DNA from: a virus
Virus record (IMG/VR): IMGVR_UViG_3300009158_000197
Location: 1 to 24,116 of that record
Length of the DNA stretch: 24,116 nt
Direction: 5' to 3' (one strand)
Of this stretch, positions 10,413 through 16,866 are shown one piece after another. Within the stretch, counting starts at the first letter, position 1. Every line of letters begins with the position of its first letter. Under the pieces are notes generated by a model. It had not been told where the DNA came from, did no database searches, and saw only the letters and a program-made list of their open reading frames with translations. The position numbers and the translations under genes were made by a program.

Positions 10413-12530
10413 ATGAGCAATAGATTTCACTCGAAATATCACAGAAAAAACCATCATACATACGGAAATGCAACAAATCCTGATGCATCACACGACCCTA
10501 TAGCAAGTCCAGATCAACCATTCTTAGGAGATTTCTCATTACAGGGTGCATTATGTGCAGTTGCACCAGCAAGTGCATATGCGGGATATTTTTATTCATC
10601 AAAAACTGGTGTTCGTACTATTGGTGGAGAAATTGGTTTAGCAGCATTTAGTTTTAATACACCACTTTCTACTGCATTCGGTAAAAACATAATGCACGGT
10701 ACAGTTGGTATAAATACAAATTCTATAACTCCTACTTATGTTTTGGATGTATTGGGAAATACAAATTTGAATGGAAATTTAAATGTAGTTGGTGATGTTG
10801 ATATAGATGGTGGAGATTTATCAGCTTCTACTCCCACTTTTAATTTGTTAAATACATCACATACAACGACAATTAATTTTGGCGGTAGTGCTACGAGCAT
10901 AAAAATGGCAAAAGCAGATGCTACTAGTACTGTTAATATAATTGGAACAAAAAATAGCACATCCTGTACCGATGGAGCATTAGTAGTTGATGGTGGGGTT
11001 GGTATTGCAAAAAAATTAAATGTTTGTGGTGGAGTTAAGTTTAATAATGATGATGAAAGTACGTCATGTGAAACTGGTGCATTAATAGTAGCTGGTGGGG
11101 TTGGTATTCAAAAAAATTTAAATGTATGTGGTAATGCAACAGTAAAAGGAGATTTAACCGTATTGGGAGCATATACATATTTGGATACCAAAGTACAAGT
11201 TACATCTGCAATGACAATTGAAAATACCGGAACTGGTCCTGCATTAAAAGTTACACAAACAGGTAATGAGGCAATTGCACATTTCATAGATTCTGATGGA
11301 GATGATATATATTTTTCTAATAATGGAAAAGTAGGATTAGGTACTGATGATCCAAAAGCACATATTCATATTTATGAAAATTCGGAAAATCCAGAAATTC
11401 GAATACAGGCGATTAATGATGCACATAATCCAATTCTAAGATTGGCGGGTAATGGAGACATAACAAGTGAAGGATTTTACGTACAATATGATAATAATAA
11501 AGGTGATACATATTTTAAAAATATATTTCATAATACCACATATAATAATGCATTTCATTTTCAAACCGGATATAATACCACTACCGAAGCTCTTACTATA
11601 AAATCTACAGGTCAAGTAGGTATATTAACAACAAACCCACAAGAATCATTAACCGTAAATGGAAATATTAGTACAAATGGTAATGTGCTATTAAACGATT
11701 CTAAATTTATTCAATTTGGATATGGCGCAGTAAATGATGGAGGAAGAATATTTTTTGAACATATTTCCGATGCTAACAGTAGATTAATATTTGAAACAAT
11801 TGATAATGGAAATGAAGCATTAATATTTAGACAAAACGATACTGGAACAAATCCAAATAAAATATATAATAGACTGGTTATAGGAACCGATGGTAGGGTT
11901 GGAATTGGAACAAATACATTAACAGCAATAGAGACATTTCCACAACAATTAACGGTTTATGGTGGAATTAGTTCACAGCAACAGAATTATGCCACGGGAT
12001 TTAGATCTTATCAAGGAGTTCCATCAAATGCTGATTCATCAATAAATGGTTATGCTTTTGGTTCAGATGGCGATACTGGTGTATTTAGTCCAATAATAGG
12101 AGCAGGAGGAGCAAGTAATGGTATAGTATCACTATTTACCAACAATGTTGAAAAATTAAGAGCAGATAATAGTGCGGTTACAGTATATGGTAATTTTTCA
12201 GTAACTGGGTCAATAACAAATGATCCAAAAGCACCCGTAACAACAGCAGTAAATTATCTTGTATCACAAAATGATCACGATAAAACAATTTTGGCAGATC
12301 ATGCAACAACTACTATAAATATCCAATTACCAACTGGGTTAAAAGCAGGAACACAAGTTTCGGTAATAAGAGTAGGTGCTGGTGTAGTACAATTTGCACA
12401 AGGTACAGGAACACCCACTATATTATCAACACCAAATAACGATTTTAAAAAATTGGCATTTACAAATTCAGCGGCAAGTGCATACTGGACTGGTACATCT
12501 TGGTATCTTGTAGGAGATTTATTATCATAA
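10413..12530 (+). CDS. Tail fibre protein of the 'VGIGTT-repeat' type
   Basis: This 705-aa fibre-like protein probably projects from the baseplate. After a His-rich start (RFHSKYHRKNHHTYG) comes the DPIASPDQPFLGDFSL segment that I associate with this class of phage fibres. It has the repeated beta-structural phrases common in trimeric fibres: LDVLGNTNLNGNLNVVGDV near 110, VGLGTDDP near 306, VGILTTNP near 401 and VGIGTNT near 496. Residues about 182-249 are two 34-residue tandem repeats built on GALxVxGGVGIxKxLNVCG. The C-terminus ends in YWTGTSWYLVGDLLS; no intramolecular chaperone of the endosialidase (Peptidase S74) type is seen. The start ATG lies 12 bases after the upstream stop and 7 bases after a TAAGTATT element, with no Shine-Dalgarno. 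Class is fairly sure; receptor or partner is unknown. Confidence 0.78.
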   Translation: MSNRFHSKYHRKNHHTYGNATNPDASHDPIASPDQPFLGDFSLQGALCAVAPASAYAGYFYSSKTGVRTIGGEIGLAAFSFNTPLSTAFGKNIMHGTVGINTNSITPTYVLDVLGNTNLNGNLNVVGDVDIDGGDLSASTPTFNLLNTSHTTTINFGGSATSIKMAKADATSTVNIIGTKNSTSCTDGALVVDGGVGIAKKLNVCGGVKFNNDDESTSCETGALIVAGGVGIQKNLNVCGNATVKGDLTVLGAYTYLDTKVQVTSAMTIENTGTGPALKVTQTGNEAIAHFIDSDGDDIYFSNNGKVGLGTDDPKAHIHIYENSENPEIRIQAINDAHNPILRLAGNGDITSEGFYVQYDNNKGDTYFKNIFHNTTYNNAFHFQTGYNTTTEALTIKSTGQVGILTTNPQESLTVNGNISTNGNVLLNDSKFIQFGYGAVNDGGRIFFEHISDANSRLIFETIDNGNEALIFRQNDTGTNPNKIYNRLVIGTDGRVGIGTNTLTAIETFPQQLTVYGGISSQQQNYATGFRSYQGVPSNADSSINGYAFGSDGDTGVFSPIIGAGGASNGIVSLFTNNVEKLRADNSAVTVYGNFSVTGSITNDPKAPVTTAVNYLVSQNDHDKTILADHATTTINIQLPTGLKAGTQVSVIRVGAGVVQFAQGTGTPTILSTPNNDFKKLAFTNSAASAYWTGTSWYLVGDLLS
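10956..11159 (+). repeat. Two tandem 102-bp coding repeats (34 aa each)
   Basis: Units 10956-11057 and 11058-11159 are direct repeats with a 102-base period inside the 705-aa fibre gene. Each begins STSC, continues GAL-V-GGVGI, and ends its conserved part with LNVCG. The DNA is similar but clearly diverged, so the duplication is old or under strong coding constraint. Each unit carries two cysteines at equivalent positions. Confidence 0.8.
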
Positions 12531-12534
12531 TGAT

Positions 12535-13455
12535 ATGGCATCACTCGGACTAGGATATTATGGTAGTTGGTATAATGTTGTTTTAAATCTAACTACTCAG
12601 GCCAATGTCAATCTATATAATTTTATAACATCCAACAGTTCATGGAACAATACTAGTAAAAAATTAAAGGCAATTATAACTATACCAGCAGGATATAGTA
12701 TATATTCAACTAATCCTTCCACTCCTGCATTATTAATACCACCAAATTTATTTAGACCATATGATTTAATATTTTTAATAAACAATGGTTCTATTTTAGG
12801 TGCGGGTGGCACAATAGGAACAGGTGGAGAAGGGGATCAAACACCCACAAATGGTACAAATGGAGGAAACGGAGGAACCGCATTAAAAGTACAAAAACAG
12901 ATATATTTAAATAATAATGGAAATATATATGGTGGAGGCGGTGGAGGCGGTGGAGGCGGTGGTGGACAAGAAACCTTTACTATAACAGGAGGAGTATTAA
13001 AAAGTTGTTGTAGTGCTAGTGGTTGCGATGATTGTCCAGTAAATATTTTAACAGATGCATATGGTGGTACAGAATATTGGTATAATACTAGAAGTTATGA
13101 TTGCAGTCCTTTAAGCAATAATTGTAGTGCAACATGTAATCCACCATGTTGTGACCCTCCCGAATTAAAAAGAGGTGGAATAACATATCAATGTAGAGCA
13201 AAAACATGGACATCGGCTAATGGAGGAAATGGTGGATTGGGACAAGGATATACACAATCTGCGGGATCTGGTTTAGCAGGAACAGGAAATGGTGGTACAG
13301 GAGGAAATGGTGGTACATGGGGAACAACTGCACAAAATGGTAATAATAGTCCAATTAAAAACGGTGGAACCGGAGGAAGTGGTGGAAATTGGGTAGAGGG
13401 TATCGGTAATATAATTTTACAAAGTCAAACTAATGTATTGGGAGGACAAAGTTAA
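12535..13455 (+). CDS. Glycine-rich receptor-binding adhesin, gp38-like architecture (paralogue A)
   Basis: This 306-aa protein is probably a fibre-tip adhesin. The N-terminal about 85 residues (MASLGLGYYGSW...) end in YDLIFLINNGSILGAGG, where glycine-rich motifs begin: GGTIGTGGEGDQ, then NGGNGGTA, then 12 consecutive glycines at residues 133-144. A Cys-rich stretch (about 10 Cys, residues about 150-222) interrupts them. The glycine motifs resume (NGGNGGLGQGY...GGTGGNGGTWG...NGGTGGSGGNW) to about residue 285. Glycine-rich motifs alternating with variable inserts, next to a fibre gene, resemble gp38-type adhesins of T-even relatives such as S16, whose glycine motifs form polyglycine-II helices. 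No sequence alignment supports direct homology. The start lies 4 bases after the fibre stop; a GGAG 18 bases upstream is too far to be convincing. Its stop overlaps the next start by one base (TAATG). Confidence 0.72.
   Translation: MASLGLGYYGSWYNVVLNLTTQANVNLYNFITSNSSWNNTSKKLKAIITIPAGYSIYSTNPSTPALLIPPNLFRPYDLIFLINNGSILGAGGTIGTGGEGDQTPTNGTNGGNGGTALKVQKQIYLNNNGNIYGGGGGGGGGGGGQETFTITGGVLKSCCSASGCDDCPVNILTDAYGGTEYWYNTRSYDCSPLSNNCSATCNPPCCDPPELKRGGITYQCRAKTWTSANGGNGGLGQGYTQSAGSGLAGTGNGGTGGNGGTWGTTAQNGNNSPIKNGGTGGSGGNWVEGIGNIILQSQTNVLGGQS
12931..12966 (+). repeat. Polyglycine tract with 9-bp tandem unit (12 Gly codons)
   Basis: Three perfect copies of the 9-mer GGTGGAGGC are followed by GGTGGTGGA, encoding 12 glycines in paralogue A. 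Unit changes stay in frame, so strand slippage could alter tip length without breaking the gene. Confidence 0.9.
13441..13445 (+). promoter_or_regulatory. Possible Shine-Dalgarno GGAGG for paralogue B
   Basis: GGAGG lies 9 bases before the ATG at 13455 and inside the last codons of the upstream gene (LGGQS). It is the only well-placed strong Shine-Dalgarno-like sequence in the window. Because it encodes Gly-Gly in a glycine-rich protein, it may be coincidental. The one-base TAATG overlap alone could permit translational coupling. Confidence 0.35.
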
Positions 13456-15428
13456 TGGCATCTCTTGGACTAGGATATTATGGAAGTTGGTTAACAGTAG
13501 TTGATACAATAACTACTGACCAACAAAATTTAAATTTATGGACATATATAAGTACTAGAGCAGCTAGTAGATTTAATTGGAATAGAAATGGTGGAAAAAA
13601 ATTAAGAGGTATAATCACAATTAATGCTGGGGTGAATATATATTCCAATAATCCATTAACACCAGCTATAACTATTCCAGCCGATAGTGCAAGTACATTC
13701 AGATCATATGATCAGGTTATAATAATTAACAAGGGTTCAATATTAGGAGCAGCAGGAGTTGGTGCAATAGGAGGAGGTAGTACAGCGGGTTTTGATGGAG
13801 GAAAAGGAGGAACTGCTATATACACTAGAAGAAACCTTATTATAACCAATAATGGAAATATATATGGTGGAGGTGGAGGCGGTGGAGGTGGAGGTGGAGC
13901 ATATAAAACAGAAGTATTAACATCATCTACAAATTGTCCAGGTGCATCCTATTGTGGTAAATGTTGTATACTCAATTGTCAAGGAAGAAATTATTGCTCT
14001 ACTCCAAATGACTGTACAGTTGGAGCAGGGTGTGGTTCTTCTTGTCAATATTATAACAATTCTTCTGATTGTAATGGATCAACTGTTGGTACATGCAATA
14101 CCAAATATAGAGAATGTACAACATATACTGGTGGAAAGGGAGGAAACGGACAAGGTTATGGGTCGGTTCCAACTTCGGGTACAACAGGAATAATATATGG
14201 AGCTTCTATATTTACCGGAAGCGGTGGAGATGGTGGAGCATGGGGGCAAGATGGAGAAGATGGTATAGCAGGTTCAACTACAAGTTTTGGTAATGGTGGA
14301 CAAGGGGGTTGTTGGATAGATGGTTCAGAATTTACAACAATTCAAACCAATAATGATGAGAGAGGCTATCAATGTACTAGTAGCGGATCTGGTACATTAC
14401 CAGTATTATGGTCGGGATGGAGTTCACAACCTTCTATAACAACTACCCCATCGGATGGTTCTGGTGTAACAATTACTACACAATCAACTGATCTTTATAT
14501 AGAACCTAGACAGGCATTAACTAATATAACAGTAAATTCACCAAACAATCTTGGAGGTGCTATAGATTTATCAAATTGTAGATTGTTACAAACAATCACA
14601 TGTAACACACAATCTATAGCATCATTGAATTTGACTAATTGTTCTAGTTTAAAAACGCTTAATTTTAATAGTAATAATTTAAGTACTTTAAATGTGTCTT
14701 CTTGTGTATCATTGGAAACGTTAAATTTAGAAAATAATAATATTCGTGGAAATTTAAGTGGATTATCTAATATTTCTTTAACACAAAATACAACAAGAAC
14801 AATATCAATAAAAAACAACAATATGTCAGCAACAAATTTAAATGACATATTTAATCAACTTCCACAAAAACCACCAAGCATAACACCAGAATGGAGCATT
14901 TATGTAGATAATAATACAGGAACATGTTCATGCAACTGGGTTACTGCAAAAAATAAAGATTGGAGAGTTTATCCAACATTATATAGTTTAACTAAAACTA
15001 TAAATGGATCAACTGTGACTTTTGGATTGGATACATCATTATTAGGCGATGAAAATGTAGCATATACTATAACAGGAGTTACAACAGGTGAAATAAATGG
15101 AGCAAACTTAACCGGAAATTTTGTTTTATACAAAGGATATGGAACACAAGCATTTACTGTCACCACATCAACAGCAGGAACTAAAACCATGACAATTACT
15201 ATCAATGGTGCAACTTGTTCTACTTCTATATCAGTTACTATTGTTACAACAACATCAACAGGTTGTAATGGTATTGTTACATGTACTTGTACTGACAATA
15301 CTCCTACCGATGGTTGTCCACCTGGATTTAATGGCGATCCATGCTTTGGAGGATGTTTTTGTGGTCGAAGTGGTAATACGTATAGTTATTGTGGTTATCA
15401 AACAACCATATCGAGAACATTAACATAA
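13455..15428 (+). CDS. Glycine-rich adhesin with LRR, Calx-beta-like and Cys-rich modules (paralogue B)
   Basis: This 657-aa multi-domain adhesin is paralogous to the preceding gene. It shares MASLGLGYYGSW at the start, a YDQVIIINKGSILGAAG boundary and 11 glycines at residues 138-148. A Cys-rich insert (about 12 Cys, residues 159-222) precedes renewed glycine motifs (GGKGGNGQGYG, GGDGGAWGQ, GNGGQGG) to about residue 285. Residues about 368-430 are three 21-residue leucine-rich repeats of the L-x-L-S/T-N/S-C-x-x-L type (such as ASLNLTNCSSLKTLNFN). A capping region follows with NNTGTCSCNWVTAKNKDWRV. Residues about 510-590 form a Calx-beta-like sandwich (YTITGVTTGEINGANLTGNF). The end is Cys-rich (8 Cys; CPPGFNGDPCFGGCFC), loosely EGF-like. 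The start overlaps the upstream stop by one base. Receptor recognition is the likely role; the ligand is unknown. Confidence 0.75.
   Translation: MASLGLGYYGSWLTVVDTITTDQQNLNLWTYISTRAASRFNWNRNGGKKLRGIITINAGVNIYSNNPLTPAITIPADSASTFRSYDQVIIINKGSILGAAGVGAIGGGSTAGFDGGKGGTAIYTRRNLIITNNGNIYGGGGGGGGGGGAYKTEVLTSSTNCPGASYCGKCCILNCQGRNYCSTPNDCTVGAGCGSSCQYYNNSSDCNGSTVGTCNTKYRECTTYTGGKGGNGQGYGSVPTSGTTGIIYGASIFTGSGGDGGAWGQDGEDGIAGSTTSFGNGGQGGCWIDGSEFTTIQTNNDERGYQCTSSGSGTLPVLWSGWSSQPSITTTPSDGSGVTITTQSTDLYIEPRQALTNITVNSPNNLGGAIDLSNCRLLQTITCNTQSIASLNLTNCSSLKTLNFNSNNLSTLNVSSCVSLETLNLENNNIRGNLSGLSNISLTQNTTRTISIKNNNMSATNLNDIFNQLPQKPPSITPEWSIYVDNNTGTCSCNWVTAKNKDWRVYPTLYSLTKTINGSTVTFGLDTSLLGDENVAYTITGVTTGEINGANLTGNFVLYKGYGTQAFTVTTSTAGTKTMTITINGATCSTSISVTIVTTTSTGCNGIVTCTCTDNTPTDGCPPGFNGDPCFGGCFCGRSGNTYSYCGYQTTISRTLT
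13866..13898 (+). repeat. Polyglycine tract (11 Gly codons)
   Basis: A run of GGT, GGA and one GGC codons encodes 11 glycines in paralogue B, at the position equivalent to the 12-Gly tract of paralogue A. The mixed GGTGGA-rich unit is also slippage-prone while staying in frame. Confidence 0.9.
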
Positions 15429-15455
15429 TAAAATAGAAAATTTAACACTTATTAT

Positions 15456-15463
15456 TAAGTATT
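15456..15463 (+). promoter_or_regulatory. TAAGTATT start-proximal element (copy 2)
   Basis: This copy lies in the 41-base gap before the ATG at 15470, 6 bases from the start. Unlike the other two copies, it is not formed by the upstream stop codon, so the octamer here is not explained by coding. Function is unproven. Confidence 0.28.
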
Positions 15464-15469
15464 ATATAA

Positions 15470-16138
15470 ATGCTAAATTTTGAAAAAACAATAAATTTAA
15501 CAACATCTTTGCATAACACTATAACTAGTTTTTATGCACCATTAACATTAACTATAAATCCATCATCATTAATTGTTTCTAAAAAAATATATAAAATTGA
15601 ATATATTTTTGATGATGAAATTAAAACACAAACTTTATTTTACAAAAAAACAACTACCGAAACTCTACCATTTTCAAGTGAAATAGGAGATCCCAGAAAT
15701 TATAAATGTAATAAAACATTTTATATTACATCAACCGCCACATCGCAAATTTTTGGAGTTAGTGCAAATGTTTATCAGTTAGGAGTAACGAATCCTACTA
15801 AAATTGAATTTAAATTAAATTTAATATCGCCTAAAATGGATGGAACTGGTGGTTTTTTTGATAGTGTTCAATTATTGTACACCAGAATGTTTGGTGTAAA
15901 CAACGACATTTTATATGTATTTGAATCGGTAAATCCTAATTATTACATTCCGGTTGTGGTTAATTGGAATAATAAACCAGTAATAGAACCAATTGTTGAT
16001 TTATCTTCTAAATCTAGAAGAGCATATAATATACTCAAACCATTTCAAAATCAAAATGTGGAAAATCCATATAATATAGATTTTGTTGATAAACAAAAAG
16101 AAGTTGAAAATGATCCAAATTATCCAGATTGTAAATAA
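15470..16138 (+). CDS. Beta-rich phage structural protein, function unknown (222 aa)
   Basis: I do not recognise a named family. The protein is soluble and beta-rich, with no signal peptide or membrane segment. Residues 1-40 look like an Ig-like strand pattern (LTLTINPSSLIVSKKIYKIEYIF). The middle has GDPRNYKCNKTFYITSTAT, and the later core reads FDSVQLLYTRMFGVNNDILYVFESVNPNYYIPVVVNW, a distinctive segment suitable for a profile search. The C-terminus is Asn/Asp-rich and ends NDPNYPDCK. It follows the adhesins after a 41-base gap, and the next gene begins 2 bases after its stop. Its placement in the structural run, between adhesins and a LamG/propeller protein, suggests a tail or fibre-attachment component; that is inference from context only. 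Confidence 0.6.
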   Translation: MLNFEKTINLTTSLHNTITSFYAPLTLTINPSSLIVSKKIYKIEYIFDDEIKTQTLFYKKTTTETLPFSSEIGDPRNYKCNKTFYITSTATSQIFGVSANVYQLGVTNPTKIEFKLNLISPKMDGTGGFFDSVQLLYTRMFGVNNDILYVFESVNPNYYIPVVVNWNNKPVIEPIVDLSSKSRRAYNILKPFQNQNVENPYNIDFVDKQKEVENDPNYPDCK

Positions 16139-16140
16139 TT

Positions 16141-16857
16141 ATGAATAAGTTAATAGAGAATCAAAGTTCCGGTGAAATATGGATGAGAACTCCCAGTGGT
16201 AAAATTTTACCATCTACTGATGCATTATCAGCCTTAAATTTAAAATATAGTACTATAAATCCAGATTTTCATTTTGAATTGATTAATAATGAAATAAAAA
16301 GATTTGACTTTTTTTATGATGTTATTTTTATAGAAACTGCATCAGGATATATTTTTGATAAATTATCAAAAAATGAAAATGTATTAATACCAGAAAATAA
16401 CGATAATAGATTAACATTAAAACCAAACATGGAATCTAATCCAGATTATTGGTTGGATGAGGTAAATAAAAAAATATATGTCGTTGATAATGAAATAAAA
16501 TATTGGACTTCTGTATCAGTTAAAATAAACGTAAAAATTAAACAATTTGATATAACAAAAAATTTGTATTCTACAAAATTTTCTTATGATATAGAGTTAA
16601 TTTATAGTAATACTATTACAAAAAAACCAACAATAGAACCATGTAAAATATCATATAATCTTGATACCAGATGTTTTAATATATCTTTTATATTACGCGG
16701 AAATGATGAAGAATTTGGTTTAATTAGCAGTACATTAAAAAAGAATCAAAATTTAGTAATAAATAATATAAATTGTTTATTACCATACACAACAGTACAA
16801 AAAATAAACTCAAATGTATTAGTAGATAAATTATTAGAAACTGATTTTTACAGTTAA
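16141..16857 (+). CDS. Phage structural-region protein, function unknown (238 aa)
   Basis: No family is recognised. The N-terminus carries GEIWMRTPSGKILPSTDALSAL; the rest alternates short hydrophobic strands with Lys/Asn-rich turns, consistent with a beta-rich protein. There is no signal peptide, membrane segment or visible catalytic motif. The ATG is 2 bases after the preceding stop (TAATTATG), with no Shine-Dalgarno. The preceding 222-aa product is similar in size, and the two may be partners, but I see no clear sequence similarity between them. The stop codon forms part of a TAAGTATT element just before the next gene. It is probably a tail-associated protein, based on location in an uninterrupted structural operon. 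Confidence 0.58.
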   Translation: MNKLIENQSSGEIWMRTPSGKILPSTDALSALNLKYSTINPDFHFELINNEIKRFDFFYDVIFIETASGYIFDKLSKNENVLIPENNDNRLTLKPNMESNPDYWLDEVNKKIYVVDNEIKYWTSVSVKINVKIKQFDITKNLYSTKFSYDIELIYSNTITKKPTIEPCKISYNLDTRCFNISFILRGNDEEFGLISSTLKKNQNLVINNINCLLPYTTVQKINSNVLVDKLLETDFYS

Positions 16858-16862
16858 GTATT
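16855..16862 (+). promoter_or_regulatory. TAAGTATT start-proximal element (copy 3)
   Basis: The octamer begins with the stop codon of the 238-aa gene and lies 4 bases before the ATG at 16867. The downstream ATAAATG resembles the sequence between copy 2 and its ATG. Function is unproven. Confidence 0.25.
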
Positions 16863-16866
16863 ATAA

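Noticed and set aside
13942-14193. 83-aa + strand frame within the 657-aa adhesin
   Set aside because: Overlaps the Cys-rich insert in another frame; the main frame has clear domain structure throughout.
14495-14848. 117-aa antisense open frame
   Set aside because: It lies wholly inside the LRR part of the 657-aa adhesin and is an artefact of its repetitive codons; no independent context supports it.
14969-15298. 109-aa antisense open frame
   Set aside because: Valine-rich low-complexity product opposite the Calx-beta-like domain; typical shadow of a Thr/Asn-rich coding strand.
15295-15410. True EGF domain at the end of the 657-aa adhesin
   Set aside because: CPPGFNGDPC resembles EGF, but the cysteine order and spacing do not give a clear six-Cys EGF pattern.
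12535-15428. Diversity-generating retroelement target in the adhesins
   Set aside because: No reverse transcriptase, template repeat or adenine-biased variable repeat pair was seen in the window.
15463-15472. T4-type late promoter (TATAAATA-like) immediately before 15470 and 16867
   Set aside because: The TATAAATG or ATAAATG strings overlap the start codon itself, so a normal late transcript from them would begin inside the gene; the upstream TAAGTATT is the only part I keep, at low confidence.
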